The position numbers were made by a program, and so were the translations under genes. 64,000 bases of DNA from Kluyvera sp040932435 (GTDB taxonomy: Bacteria; Pseudomonadota; Gammaproteobacteria; Enterobacterales; Enterobacteriaceae), in assembly GCF_040932435.1 (NCBI RefSeq), contig NZ_JBFQGA010000006.1, positions 62,001 to 126,000 on the forward strand, read 5' to 3'. Shown in pieces: positions 23,051 to 33,127 of the stretch; the first letter of the stretch is position 1, and each line of letters opens with the position of its first letter. The notes under the pieces are model-generated. The model ran no database searches and had not been told where the DNA came from. It saw only the letters and a list, made by a program, of their open reading frames with translations.

Positions 23051-25684
23051 TTAACGTGGGAGGGCGGTGCCCCATTCACGCCATTCTTTAGGTTCTGACT
23101 CCAACAACAAGAAGTGCTTACCTTCTTGCGCTTTCGGCGCCAACGGTGTTCCCGGCGGTGTCGCGAAGGCAATGCCGCCGCGAATGAACTGATTAAAGGT
23201 GCCGGTCTTCACGACGCCACCAATCAGACCAAAGTCGAGACTGTATCCCGATGCCAGCCAGAAGACCGAGTTATTACGCACCAAATGCTGGTAGCGCTGA
23301 CCAATGCGCATTTCAATCATCACGCGATCGGAGAGACTTCCCAGACGCAGGCCGGTGACGGTGCCCACCTCTAGACCACGGAACAGCACCGGGGTGCCAA
23401 TATTCATCGAGCCAGCTTCCGGTGCTTCGACCACGATATTCAGGCCGTTAAGGTAACGGGAATCCGAAATGGTCGCTTCCTGAAGCTCAAAGTCGCGGCG
23501 AATTTCACCATGCCCTGGCTCGACGTTTACGTAAGGCTGAAGCAGCGTATTGAGATGCTCAACGCCAGCTGCTGAAATTTGCGGTGTGATGACCGAGAAA
23601 CGAGTGCCGCGACGTGCGAAGGTACTCACGTATTCCGGATAGAGCACGGCGCTGGCTTGGACTTCGTTACGCGAGGCGTTCAGCTCTAGATTTTGCACCT
23701 GCCCAATATCAATACCTAAATAGCGAATTGGCATCCCCGCAGAAAGCTTATCGGCATCGAAGGCGTGCAGGGTGATTTGTCCACCGATTGCGCGTGCTGC
23801 CGTTTCATTCGGGAATAAGACTCGCTTATCGCCTTTACGGCTGCCGTTGCTGGCCTGATTGATGTTATCAAAGCTGACTGCACCTTTTAACGCCCGCGAG
23901 AGCGGAGACGCCTGCACCGTTAAGCCGCTGCCGTTAAGCTGCACTTTTGCGCCGCCTTCGGCCCAAAAGACGCTGTTTGGCGTCAAGAGCGAACGGTATT
24001 CCGGCTTAATATGCACCGCGATATCAAAGGCGTTGGCGCGTGGCTGGACGGAGGTGATTTCACCCACTTCAAATTTGCGGTACAGCACCACGGAACCGGT
24101 CTGAATATCCGGTAGAGTTTCTGCCGTCAGCATCAATGTGGTGGTGGGATAATCACTCAGGTTATTTTCCTGCGCTTTTTCCAGATTCGAATACAGCGGA
24201 TAGCTGGACTTCATCGGACCTTTTTCACCCGGCAGAATACGGATGCCGCCGCTCAGCCATTCGTTGGCGCTGGCGCCGAGGAACTCCACGCCGTCAATGC
24301 CGACCTTCACATCCATCTTGCTATTCACGACAAACTTGCTGTCGCCGTGCACCAGTTCGCGGTATTGCGGATCGATGGCGATAGCAAACTCTATCCCTTT
24401 CGCACCTAGCGTGCGTTGGAGAACCTGACCAATTTTCACACCATGCAGCATGATTGGCTGACCGCCATCGATGCCATAGCTTTCTGGCGCGGTCAGCGTC
24501 AGCGTCATCACGCCGGGCTGTTGTAGCAGCGTTTTATCGGCGGCTAACACGGCAAAGTGGTCTTTAGGATCACCCTCGCCGGGGACTAACTCAAAGGTAC
24601 TGCCGGTTAGCAGCATGCTGAGGTTAGGATTATCCAGCGTCAGTTTAGGCTGGTGCAGTTCGATACGCGTTTTTTCGCGCAGCAGGGAAACCACGCTGGG
24701 ATCGACGGTCATCTCACCGGTAACCGAACCGTCAGGGTTGAGATTCAGCTTGGTGAGTTGACCCACTTCCAGCCCCTGATAGAGCATCGGGGTCGAACCG
24801 GCTTTCAGACCATCGCCGCTTGGCAGCCGGAGTTGGATAATCACGCCGCGCTGACTGTGCGCCAGATCTTCATATAGCCCGTATTCGTCGTTCTGCTCTG
24901 CCGTTTTTGAATCAGCGGGTGAATCAAAGGCAATCGCGCCATTGACCAGTGCCGAAAGGCTTTCCAACTGGACTTTGGCGCCGCTCAGGCCGACATCGGC
25001 CTTGACGCCAGAAACGTTCCAGAAACGACTGCCTTTTTTCACCAGATTGGTAAATCGACGATCAACCAGCACGTCGATAGTGACGCCTTGGCTATTCGGG
25101 TTAATCGCGTAATCATAGACGCGGCCTACCGGAATCTTACGGAAATAGACCAGCGACCCACTGCTTAGTGAACCTAAATCAGGCGCATGCAGATGGATCA
25201 TCAGTTCGCCGTTGTTGAGTCGGTACTTAGGTTGGGTATCCAGCGCGGTAAAGCGATCGCGCGGCTCGCCTTTGCCGGGCATCATGCCGATATAGTTGCC
25301 GCCCACTAACGCATCGAGACCGGAAACCCCCGCAAGCGATGCTTTAGGCGTAACCAGCCAGAACTGGGTATCGTCGCGCAGTGCATCTTCCATATCGCTT
25401 TTAATGCTGGCGCGGACCTCAATTTTGCTGCGATCGCGAGCTAAGCGAATGTCCTGCACGGTGCCGACCTCAACCCCTTGGAAGCGCACGGGCGTACGCC
25501 CGGGGACAATACCATCCGCCGACATAAAGTCGATGGTAATGGTGGTGCCCCGGTCTTCGTAGCTGTTCCAGATAAGCCAGCCGGCAATCAACAGTGCGAT
25601 GACCGGCAGTAGCCAAAACGGAGAGATGCGACGTTTTGTTTTAATTCGCGCTTCAGTCTGTGAAGCGGGCGTTTCCTGACTCAT
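23051..25684 (-). CDS. letB: LetB (YebT), seven-MCE-domain periplasmic lipid-transport tunnel
   Basis: 877 residues, as E. coli LetB. A cytoplasmic tail rich in basic residues, one transmembrane helix (about residues 20-40, ISPFWLLPVIALLIAGWLIW), then seven tandem MCE domains, each opening with a G-x-P-V-R/L-F/Y-x-G-x-x-V/I-G motif (for instance GRTPVRFQGVEVG, GQPIMLHGVKIGQV, GTPVLFRGLEVG). The hexamer bridges the periplasm and carries phospholipids between membranes. ATG at 25684 (MSQETPAS) is the family start; a 14-codon longer frame lies within letA. The gene overlaps letA by 32 bases, so translation is coupled. Confidence 0.96.
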   Translation of the reverse strand: MSQETPASQTEARIKTKRRISPFWLLPVIALLIAGWLIWNSYEDRGTTITIDFMSADGIVPGRTPVRFQGVEVGTVQDIRLARDRSKIEVRASIKSDMEDALRDDTQFWLVTPKASLAGVSGLDALVGGNYIGMMPGKGEPRDRFTALDTQPKYRLNNGELMIHLHAPDLGSLSSGSLVYFRKIPVGRVYDYAINPNSQGVTIDVLVDRRFTNLVKKGSRFWNVSGVKADVGLSGAKVQLESLSALVNGAIAFDSPADSKTAEQNDEYGLYEDLAHSQRGVIIQLRLPSGDGLKAGSTPMLYQGLEVGQLTKLNLNPDGSVTGEMTVDPSVVSLLREKTRIELHQPKLTLDNPNLSMLLTGSTFELVPGEGDPKDHFAVLAADKTLLQQPGVMTLTLTAPESYGIDGGQPIMLHGVKIGQVLQRTLGAKGIEFAIAIDPQYRELVHGDSKFVVNSKMDVKVGIDGVEFLGASANEWLSGGIRILPGEKGPMKSSYPLYSNLEKAQENNLSDYPTTTLMLTAETLPDIQTGSVVLYRKFEVGEITSVQPRANAFDIAVHIKPEYRSLLTPNSVFWAEGGAKVQLNGSGLTVQASPLSRALKGAVSFDNINQASNGSRKGDKRVLFPNETAARAIGGQITLHAFDADKLSAGMPIRYLGIDIGQVQNLELNASRNEVQASAVLYPEYVSTFARRGTRFSVITPQISAAGVEHLNTLLQPYVNVEPGHGEIRRDFELQEATISDSRYLNGLNIVVEAPEAGSMNIGTPVLFRGLEVGTVTGLRLGSLSDRVMIEMRIGQRYQHLVRNNSVFWLASGYSLDFGLIGGVVKTGTFNQFIRGGIAFATPPGTPLAPKAQEGKHFLLLESEPKEWREWGTALPR

Positions 25685-26936
25685 GTGCGTCCCAAAGTAA
25701 GCGGCTGTCCAGCCATTCAACAGCAAGAATAGTTAATATTACCGCAGCGCCAAAATAAAACGCAGCGGGACCCATCGTGAAAGCGAGAAGCTGATCGCGA
25801 TTGATGAGCGACATGGTTAATGAAATCACAAACAGATCGAGCATTGACCAACGGCCAATCCAGGTCACGAAACGCAGCAACAGGATCCGCGTACGAAGGC
25901 CTTGTTCGCATTTAAAACCAATGCTGATAAGCAGCGTCAGCATGACGATTATTTTGGTAAACGGCACCAGAATACTGGCGATAAAAACCACCGCCGCGAC
26001 GGCAACATTGCTGTTAGCGAGAGACATAATCCCGGTCATGATGGTGTCTTCCTGACGATTGCCGTTCATATAGATAATGGATATTGGCAGCAGGTTGGCC
26101 GGTAAAATGAACACGATGGAGGCGACGAGTGCCGCCCAGCTTTTTTGCAGGCTATGGCGGCGACGAAAGCGTAGCGGCGTGTGGCAGCGGCGGCAGCGCC
26201 CGCGGGCGTCGGCAAAACCGGTGTAATGACACTCAAGGCAAACGCGTAGATTAGCGTCAGGGCGCGTTGCAGGACGTTGCGGATAAAAACGCTCCCACAG
26301 TTGCTCAATATTGAGATGGATAAGGGTCAAAATGCTGAGCACCACTAACGAGATAAATGCCAACAGGCCAATGCCTGGCTGCAAAAATGCGTAGTCCTGC
26401 ACCTTTATCGATGCCACGGCGATACCCACGAGGTAGATGTCGAGCATCACCCACTCTTTGAGTTTATCGAGCATCAACAGGACCGGGCGAAGATTCATAC
26501 CTAGAATATTACCCAGCCACAAATAGGCGATAGCTAGCACCAGCACGGCGGGGGCGGCAACGGTACAGAAAAAAACCATCGCTGCCGTCACCGGGTCACC
26601 CTGGTCCGTCATTTGCCAGATACCGGCCAGCAGGCTGGCATCAATTCGCACGCCAAGCAGGTGCAGTCGGAGCAGCGGCTCGCTCCACGCGAAAGGCATT
26701 AACAGCAGCATGGTAATCGCCATTGCACCAAGACGGGTTAGCGACCAATCGCGCCCCTCGCGGACTTTCGCGTTACAGAGCGGGCAGTATGCGCTTTGCG
26801 ATGATTTTACTACCGGTAACCGAAAAAGCGTATCGCACTGAGGGCAACGTTGGTAATGTGCCCACGGTAATGGTTCGCTGATCGCGTGAATGCGTATTTT
26901 TTTCGTCGGCGTTATACGTGAAGTTGTCAGTGCCAT
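25653..26936 (-). CDS. letA: LetA (YebS), PqiA-family inner-membrane partner of LetB
   Basis: 427 residues, same as E. coli. Two zinc-ribbon/rubredoxin-like sites (CPQCDTLF with CPLCNAKV near residues 35-60, and CLECHYTGFADARGRCRRC in the middle) and two four-helix membrane bundles, with long hydrophobic helices such as VLVLAIAYLWLGNIL and IVFILPANLLPISIIY. It is thought to load lipids into the LetB tunnel. ATG at 26936 starts MALTTSRITPTKK. First gene of the letA-letB-rsmF-yebV direction; divergent from msrC. Confidence 0.96.
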   Translation of the reverse strand: MALTTSRITPTKKIRIHAISEPLPWAHYQRCPQCDTLFRLPVVKSSQSAYCPLCNAKVREGRDWSLTRLGAMAITMLLLMPFAWSEPLLRLHLLGVRIDASLLAGIWQMTDQGDPVTAAMVFFCTVAAPAVLVLAIAYLWLGNILGMNLRPVLLMLDKLKEWVMLDIYLVGIAVASIKVQDYAFLQPGIGLLAFISLVVLSILTLIHLNIEQLWERFYPQRPATRPDANLRVCLECHYTGFADARGRCRRCHTPLRFRRRHSLQKSWAALVASIVFILPANLLPISIIYMNGNRQEDTIMTGIMSLANSNVAVAAVVFIASILVPFTKIIVMLTLLISIGFKCEQGLRTRILLLRFVTWIGRWSMLDLFVISLTMSLINRDQLLAFTMGPAAFYFGAAVILTILAVEWLDSRLLWDAHESGNARFTD

Positions 26937-27079
26937 TTATTACATTGATAAATGAATGTATAACTCTATCTTAACCTAAGTATGGATTCATCTTGAGTCC
27001 AAGCGCACTTAATGCGTATTTTATAAGACCGTAGACTGGTTAACGAATCAGTAACATCGTAAACAATAGTGATTGAATA

Positions 27080-27577
27080 ATGAGCAAAACAGAATTTTAC
27101 GCGGATTTGAACCGTGATTTTCAGGCGTTAATGGCAGGTGAAACAAATTTCTTAGCGGTAATCTCCAACACCAGCGCGCTGCTGTACGAGCGTTTGTCTG
27201 AGGTAAACTGGGCGGGATTTTATCTGCTGGAAGGCGAAACGCTGGTACTTGGGCCATTCCAAGGGAAAATTGCCTGTGTGCGTATTCCGGTGGGGCGCGG
27301 CGTTTGTGGGACGGCGGTTGCGACAAACAGCGTGCAACGCATAGAAGATGTTCATGCTTTTGATGGCCATATCGCCTGCGACGCGTCGAGCAACGCTGAA
27401 ATTGTGCTGCCGCTGCAGGTTAACGGCCAGGTTATTGGCGTGCTGGATATCGACAGCACCGTCTTCTCGCGCTTCACGCAAGAAGACGAACAGGGTCTGG
27501 TTGAACTGGTCGGCCACCTTCAAAAAGTGCTTGAAGCTACCGATTATCAAAAATTCTTTGCACCCGTCGCAGGATAA
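27080..27577 (+). CDS. msrC: MsrC, free methionine-(R)-sulfoxide reductase
   Basis: Cytosolic 165-residue GAF-domain enzyme that reduces free Met-R-sulfoxide with thioredoxin. The three conserved cysteines are present in GKIACVRIP, GRGVCGTAV and HIACDASSNAEIVLPL; the last is the catalytic one by family comparison. Length equals E. coli MsrC. Alone between letA (divergent) and proQ, 97 bases upstream of proQ. Confidence 0.95.
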   Translation: MSKTEFYADLNRDFQALMAGETNFLAVISNTSALLYERLSEVNWAGFYLLEGETLVLGPFQGKIACVRIPVGRGVCGTAVATNSVQRIEDVHAFDGHIACDASSNAEIVLPLQVNGQVIGVLDIDSTVFSRFTQEDEQGLVELVGHLQKVLEATDYQKFFAPVAG

Positions 27578-27674
27578 TCAACGGATAACGTAGCATTTAC
27601 GGATGACGTCATTATAATGTCGCCTGTTCATGCCTGCGGCTTGTTGGCTACGTCCGTTGTAATCAGGAAATTTC

Positions 27675-28367
27675 ATGGAAAATCAACCTAAGTTGAATAG
27701 CAGTAAAGAAGTTATCGCATTTTTGGCCGAACGTTTCCCACAGTGTTTTAGTGCGGAAGGTGAGGCTCGTCCCCTGAAAGTGGGGATTTTTCAGGATCTC
27801 GTTGCGCGTGTTGAAGGGGAATTGAACCTCAGCAAAACGCAACTGCGCTCCGCATTACGTCTTTATACTTCAAGCTGGCGCTACCTTTACGGTATCAAAG
27901 CGGGTGCAGTCCGCGTTGATCTCGACGGTAACCCATGTGGTGAACTCGACGAGCAGCATGTGGCACACGCCCGTCAGCAGCTTGAAGAAGCCAAAGCTCG
28001 CGTTCAGGCACAGCGTGCTGAACAGCAGGCGAAAAAACGCGAAGCGGCAGCTGCTGCAGGTGAGCAAGGCGATGCGCCACGTCGTGAGCGTAAACCACGC
28101 CCACCAGTGCGTCGCAAAGAAGGGGCCGAGCGTAAGCCGCACGCCGTCACTGCGAAACCTGCTGCTAAAGCCGTTCGTGAAGTGCGTGAAGAGAAGCTGA
28201 CTCCGGTATCTGACTTGTCGACGCTAAACGTTGGGCAAGCGCTGAAAGTTAAAGCGGGCAACAGCGCGATGGACGCCACGATTCTAGAAATCACCAAAGA
28301 TGGCGTTCGCGTGCAGCTTACTTCGGGTCTGTCAATGATTGTACGCGCAGAACACCTGGTGTTCTGA
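27675..28367 (+). CDS. proQ: ProQ, RNA chaperone
   Basis: 230 residues. The N-terminal FinO-type RNA-binding domain (about 1-120: SSKEVIAFLAERFPQCF, LKVGIFQDL, LRSALRLYTSSWRYL, GNPCGEL) binds sRNAs and mRNA 3' ends; a basic linker (about 120-180, many Lys/Arg/Ala/Pro) follows; the C-terminal Tudor-like domain (LNVGQALKVKAGNSAMDATI to the end) closes the protein. It affects osmoregulation through ProP and acts as a third global sRNA chaperone. It precedes prc by 19 bases, the usual proQ-prc operon. Confidence 0.97.
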   Translation: MENQPKLNSSKEVIAFLAERFPQCFSAEGEARPLKVGIFQDLVARVEGELNLSKTQLRSALRLYTSSWRYLYGIKAGAVRVDLDGNPCGELDEQHVAHARQQLEEAKARVQAQRAEQQAKKREAAAAAGEQGDAPRRERKPRPPVRRKEGAERKPHAVTAKPAAKAVREVREEKLTPVSDLSTLNVGQALKVKAGNSAMDATILEITKDGVRVQLTSGLSMIVRAEHLVF

Positions 28368-28386
28368 AACGGAGGCCGGGCCAGGC

Positions 28387-30435
28387 ATGAACAAATTCTT
28401 TAGGCTCTCCGCGCTTACTGGCCTGTTATTACTAACAGGCCAGGCCGTAGCGGTTGAAGATATTACCCGTGTTGACCAACTTCCAATCCTTAAGGAAGAG
28501 ACGCAACATGCCACGGTGAGCGAGCGCGTAACCTCGCGCTTTACCCGTTCTCATTATCGCCAGTTTGATCTCGACCAAGCTTTCTCGGCTAAAATTTTCG
28601 ATCGCTATCTGAACCTGCTGGATTACAGCCACAATGTGCTGCTCGCCAGCGACGTTGAGCAGTTTTCCTCGAAAAAAGGACAGATTGGCGATGAGCTTCG
28701 TTCGGGCAAACTGGACGTCTTTTACGATTTCTACAACCTGGCACAGAAACGCCGCTTTGAGCGCTATGAGTATGCGCTAAAGGTGCTTGAGCGCCCGATG
28801 AACTTCACCGGTAACGATACTTTCAACCTCGACCGCTCTAAAGCGCCGTGGCCAAAAGATCAGGCCGAGCTGAATGCGCTGTGGGACGGCAAGGTTAAGT
28901 ACGATCAGCTGAGTCTGAAGCTGGCCGGTAAAGACGATAAAGAAATTCATGACACGCTGGCGCGTCGCTATAAATTTGCGATCCGTCGTCTGGCGCAGAC
29001 CAACAGTGAAGATGTCTTCTCGCTGGCAATGACCTCTTTTGCCCGGGAAATTGATCCTCATACCAACTACCTTTCACCACGCAACACCGAACAGTTTAAT
29101 ACCGAAATGAGCCTGTCTCTGGAAGGTATTGGCGCGGTGCTGCAAATGGATGATGACTACACCGTCATTAATTCCATGGTAGCAGGCGGCCCAGCGGCGA
29201 AAAGCAAAGCGATTAGCGTTGGCGATCGCATTGTCGGCGTGGGGCAGACCGGCAAAGGCATGGTTGATGTGATTGGCTGGCGTCTGGACGATGTCGTGGC
29301 ACTGATTAAAGGGCCAAAAGGCAGCAAAGTACGTCTGGAAGTGCTTCCTGCAGGTAAAGGATCGAAAACCCGCATCGTGACCTTGACCCGTGAGCGTATT
29401 CGTCTTGAAGACCGCGCGGTGAAAATGTCGGTGAAAAGCGTTGGCAGCGAAAAAGTTGGCGTGCTCGACATTCCAGGCTTCTACGTGGGTCTGACCGAGG
29501 ATGTTAAGGTTCAGCTGCAGAAGCTGGAAAAACAGAACGTCAGCAGCGTGATTATCGATCTGCGCAGCAACGGCGGCGGGGCGCTGACCGAAGCGGTATC
29601 GCTTTCCGGTCTGTTTATTCCGTCCGGCCCGGTAGTTCAGGTGCGTGATAACAACGGTAAGGTTCGCGAAGATAGCGATACCGACGGCGTGGTTTATTAC
29701 AAAGGTCCGCTGGTGGTGCTGGTTGACCGCTTTAGCGCCTCGGCTTCGGAAATCTTTGCCGCCGCGATGCAGGATTATGGTCGTGCGCTGATCGTCGGTG
29801 AACCGACCTTTGGTAAAGGCACGGTGCAGCAGTACCGTTCGCTGAACCGCATTTACGATCAGATGCTGCGCCCTGAATGGCCAGCGCTGGGTTCCGTCCA
29901 GTACACCATTCAGAAATTCTACCGCATCAACGGTGGCAGTACTCAGCGTAAAGGCGTGACGCCGGATATTCTGATGCCGACCGGCAAAGAAGTGACCGAA
30001 ACCGGTGAGAAGTTCGAAGACAACGCGTTGCCATGGGATAGCGTCAATGCTGCTACCTACGTGACGTCGGGCGATATGGCGCCGTTCGAACCTCAGTTGC
30101 TGAAGCTACACGACGAACGTATCGCGAAAGATCCTGAGTTCCAGTACATCGCTAAAGATATTGCTCACTTCAATGCATTGAGGGATAAACGCAATATCGC
30201 TTCTCTGAACTACGCACAGCGTGAGAAAGAGAATAATGAAGATGACGCGACACGTTTGGCGCGGATTAACGATCGCTATAAACGCGAAGGCAAGCCGCCG
30301 CTGAAGAAACTCGAAGATCTGCCGAAAGACTATAAAGAGCCAGATCCATACCTCGACGAAACGGTGAATATTGCCGTCGACTTGGCAAGGATTGAGAAGG
30401 CCACTCCCGCAGAACAACCGACTGCGAGTAAATAA
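28387..30435 (+). CDS. prc: Prc (Tsp), periplasmic tail-specific protease
   Basis: 682 residues from ATG 28387 (MNKFFRLS), as in E. coli; an earlier in-frame ATG lies inside proQ. Signal peptide residues 1-22 (GQAVAVE). An N-terminal helical domain is followed by the PDZ domain (SLEGIGAVLQMDDDYTVINS, then GGPAAKSKAISVGDRIVGV), then the S41 catalytic core with Ser in DRFSASASEIF and Lys in PTFGKGTVQQ, the serine-lysine dyad. It trims FtsI and degrades ssrA-tagged and MepS peptidoglycan hydrolase together with NlpI. Ends with a strong terminator. Confidence 0.97.
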   Translation: MNKFFRLSALTGLLLLTGQAVAVEDITRVDQLPILKEETQHATVSERVTSRFTRSHYRQFDLDQAFSAKIFDRYLNLLDYSHNVLLASDVEQFSSKKGQIGDELRSGKLDVFYDFYNLAQKRRFERYEYALKVLERPMNFTGNDTFNLDRSKAPWPKDQAELNALWDGKVKYDQLSLKLAGKDDKEIHDTLARRYKFAIRRLAQTNSEDVFSLAMTSFAREIDPHTNYLSPRNTEQFNTEMSLSLEGIGAVLQMDDDYTVINSMVAGGPAAKSKAISVGDRIVGVGQTGKGMVDVIGWRLDDVVALIKGPKGSKVRLEVLPAGKGSKTRIVTLTRERIRLEDRAVKMSVKSVGSEKVGVLDIPGFYVGLTEDVKVQLQKLEKQNVSSVIIDLRSNGGGALTEAVSLSGLFIPSGPVVQVRDNNGKVREDSDTDGVVYYKGPLVVLVDRFSASASEIFAAAMQDYGRALIVGEPTFGKGTVQQYRSLNRIYDQMLRPEWPALGSVQYTIQKFYRINGGSTQRKGVTPDILMPTGKEVTETGEKFEDNALPWDSVNAATYVTSGDMAPFEPQLLKLHDERIAKDPEFQYIAKDIAHFNALRDKRNIASLNYAQREKENNEDDATRLARINDRYKREGKPPLKKLEDLPKDYKEPDPYLDETVNIAVDLARIEKATPAEQPTASK

Positions 30436-30441
30436 CCTCCA

Positions 30442-30474
30442 ACAGGCACAAGCAATTGTGCCTGTTTTTTTTAT
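30442..30474 (+). terminator. Terminator of proQ-prc
   Basis: Stem AACAGGCACAA / TTGTGCCTGTT with loop GCA, then a run of eight T. Confidence 0.93.
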
Positions 30475-30629
30475 CTCCCTCATCTTCACGTCAACAACTA
30501 TGCTACAAAATGTAAAGTTGTGTCTTTCTGGTGACTTAGCCTCACGTAATCGTTGAAAATCGCCGTATTGCCCCTACGATATGGGTAATCGCATAGTGCG
30601 TTTTGTTAAGAAGAGGTTAAAAGTAAATT

Positions 30630-31514
30630 ATGATGCGAATCGCGCTTTTCCTGATGACCAACCTGGCAGTTATGGTTGTGTTTGGGCTGGTGCTAAGCCT
30701 GACGGGAATTCAGTCGAGCAGCATGACGGGTCTGCTGATTATGGCGCTGCTTTTTGGTTTTGGCGGTTCCATTGTTTCATTGATGATGTCGAAATGGATG
30801 GCCCTGAAATCGGTCGGTGGTGAAGTTATTGAGCAACCACGCAACGAACAGGAACGTTGGTTGTTGCAAACCGTTGCTCGTCAGTCAGAGCAGGTAGGTA
30901 TTGCGATGCCACAGGTTGCGCTATACCACGCGCCGGATATCAACGCCTTCGCAACCGGTGCGCGCCGTGACGCCTCGCTGGTGGCGGTGAGCACCGGTCT
31001 GCTACAGAACATGAGCCGTGACGAAGCGGAAGCCGTTATTGCCCATGAGATCAGCCATATTGCCAACGGTGACATGGTGACGATGACTCTGATTCAGGGC
31101 ATTGTGAACACCTTTGTTATCTTTATCTCCCGCGTTATCGCGCAGATAGCGGCCGGTTTCCTCGGCGGCAACCGTGATGAAGGTGAAGAGGGCGGCAACG
31201 GTAACCCGCTTATCTATTTCGCCGTTTCCATGGTGTTGGAACTGGTGTTCGGTATTCTGGCGAGCATTATTACCATGTGGTTCTCTCGCTACCGTGAGTT
31301 CCATGCGGATGCCGGCTCGGCGAAACTGGTTGGTCGTGAGAAGATGATTGCTGCCTTGCAGCGTCTGAAAACCAGCTACGAACCGCAGGAAGCCAGCAGC
31401 ATGATGGCGTTTTGTATCAACGGTAAATCGAAGTCGCTGAGCGAAATGTTCATGACTCACCCACCGTTAGATAAACGTATTGAAGCGCTGCGCAGCGGCG
31501 AATATATGAAATAA
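30630..31514 (+). CDS. htpX: HtpX, inner-membrane zinc metalloprotease
   Basis: M48 protease of membrane-protein quality control, acting with FtsH. 294 residues (E. coli 293). Two N-terminal membrane helices (about 4-24 and 34-55), the zinc motif HEISH with the third ligand glutamate in the EFHADAGSAKLVG segment, two further hydrophobic helices around INTFVIFISR and FAVSMVLELVFGILAS, and the conserved MTHPPLDKRIEAL at the C-terminus. In E. coli it is under CpxAR control. ATG ATG at 30630; AGAGG upstream. Terminator directly after the stop. Confidence 0.97.
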   Translation: MMRIALFLMTNLAVMVVFGLVLSLTGIQSSSMTGLLIMALLFGFGGSIVSLMMSKWMALKSVGGEVIEQPRNEQERWLLQTVARQSEQVGIAMPQVALYHAPDINAFATGARRDASLVAVSTGLLQNMSRDEAEAVIAHEISHIANGDMVTMTLIQGIVNTFVIFISRVIAQIAAGFLGGNRDEGEEGGNGNPLIYFAVSMVLELVFGILASIITMWFSRYREFHADAGSAKLVGREKMIAALQRLKTSYEPQEASSMMAFCINGKSKSLSEMFMTHPPLDKRIEALRSGEYMK

Positions 31515-31515
31515 A

Positions 31516-31545
31516 AAAAGCGCCTCGAATGAGGCGCTTTTCTTT
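31516..31545. terminator. Terminator of htpX (and yebQ on the other strand)
   Basis: Perfect 11-base stem AAAAGCGCCTC / GAGGCGCTTTT with loop GAAT; A run before and T run after allow use from both sides by the convergent genes. Confidence 0.9.
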
Positions 31546-31576
31546 TGGGCCCAGCGAAATTTGGCTCTGTCGGTTG

Positions 31577-32950
31577 TTAGCTTTGTGCTCGTGGTTGAGT
31601 GACCCGCAGCCCGCTAAACAGCGTGGCGACCACGGCGAGCGTACCGGCCAGCAGCAGCGAAATGTGCGTGCCGCCGGTGCCAAAGACGTTGAACATCAGC
31701 GCAACCAACGCGGCGCCGGTGCTTTGCCCCAGCAATCGTGCTGTTCCTAGCATTCCGCTTGCACCGCCGCTGCGATTGCGTGGCGCGGAGGAAATAATGG
31801 TGTGGTTATTCGGCGACTGGAACAGGCCAAAACCTGCACCGCACAGCAGCATGCGCCAGATAATATCGATATCACTCGGCGCTGACGGCAGCATTGCCAT
31901 TGCAAATAAGCCGCAGGCCATAATGCCCATTCCCAGTGCGCCCAACAAACCAGCGTGTACGCGCTCAATCAGATAACCCGCCAGTGGCGCCATGACCATG
32001 GTCGCCAGCGGCCACGGTGTTAGCAACAGACCGGTTTCCACTTCGCTACGGCCAACGATGCTTTGTAGGAAGAACGGAAGCGACACCATCGCCAGCATTT
32101 GCGCGCAAAAGGAACAGATGGAGGTACAGATCGACAGCGAGAAAAGCGGAATGCGCAGCAAATCAACCGGCAGTAGCGGCACCGGCAGGTGCAACTGGCG
32201 ACGAACGAAGAAGTAACCAACGATCAGCAAAGCCACCAATTCGACGCCAACCCACACCAGTGATTGGCCCTGAGCGAAGCTGCTCAGTGCGGTAATCAAC
32301 AAACCGAAGGTGAGGGCATTCATCACCGCGCTTGGCAGATCGAACCGCTGCGTTTGGCTGCGGGTCCCGTTTGATGGCAAAAAGCGAACTGCCAGCAGCC
32401 ATGAAATGATCCCCAGCGGAACGTTGACAAGAAATAACCATTGCCAGGAAGCCAGCGACAAAATGGCGGCGGCAATCGTCGGCCCCGCAGCGGAAGAAAC
32501 GGCGACAACGAAGGAGTTAATCCCCATACCGCGTCCAAGCTGGCGCTGTGGATAAATCAGGCGAATAAGCGCCGTGTTTACGCTCATCAACGCTGCGCCG
32601 CCAAAGCCCTGCAAGATACGGGCAAGAGTAAGCATCTCAAGCGAATGGGACAGTGCGCAAAACAGCGAAGCGAGGGTAAAAACGATTAGCCCTGCTTTAT
32701 AGATTCGGTGGTAGCCTATCATGTCGCCTAAGAAAGCGAGAGACAGTAGAGAGATAACAATCGCTATCTGATAGGCGTTGACTATCCAAATAGAGGCCGC
32801 AGGCGATGCATTAAGGTCGCTGGCGATGGTCGGCAGAGCAACGTTGGCAATCGCGCCATCGAGTACCGCCATCGTAATACCAATCACAATCGTGAGAATG
32901 GCTCCGTAGCGCTGGGGTAGCGGTAAGCCATCTGTCAGAGGTTTAGTCAT
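31577..32950 (-). CDS. yebQ: YebQ, MFS efflux transporter (DHA2 type)
   Basis: 457 residues, same as E. coli YebQ. Multiple membrane helices through the chain (14-helix DHA2 pattern), with the MFS motif A-like LGDMIGYHRIYKAG after helix 2 and motif C-like segment AVSSAAGPTIAAAIL in helix 5. The family pumps drugs and dyes using the proton gradient; the substrate here is unknown. Divergent from kdgR with a 177-base gap. Convergent with htpX. Confidence 0.92.
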   Translation of the reverse strand: MTKPLTDGLPLPQRYGAILTIVIGITMAVLDGAIANVALPTIASDLNASPAASIWIVNAYQIAIVISLLSLAFLGDMIGYHRIYKAGLIVFTLASLFCALSHSLEMLTLARILQGFGGAALMSVNTALIRLIYPQRQLGRGMGINSFVVAVSSAAGPTIAAAILSLASWQWLFLVNVPLGIISWLLAVRFLPSNGTRSQTQRFDLPSAVMNALTFGLLITALSSFAQGQSLVWVGVELVALLIVGYFFVRRQLHLPVPLLPVDLLRIPLFSLSICTSICSFCAQMLAMVSLPFFLQSIVGRSEVETGLLLTPWPLATMVMAPLAGYLIERVHAGLLGALGMGIMACGLFAMAMLPSAPSDIDIIWRMLLCGAGFGLFQSPNNHTIISSAPRNRSGGASGMLGTARLLGQSTGAALVALMFNVFGTGGTHISLLLAGTLAVVATLFSGLRVTQPRAQS

Positions 32951-33127
32951 GTGGAAAACTTGTTTTTGGGGAAATTATTAACCAGAGAATGATTCTAGCA
33001 TTGATTAATCATTTGAATGTCGCAGATTTGTAACCAGGTCACAGAAGTTTCATTGCTACAAACAGAATGCGAAATTATAATAAAAACCGGTTCTAATTTT
33101 TATAAAACAGTTGCGATGAGGTGATAA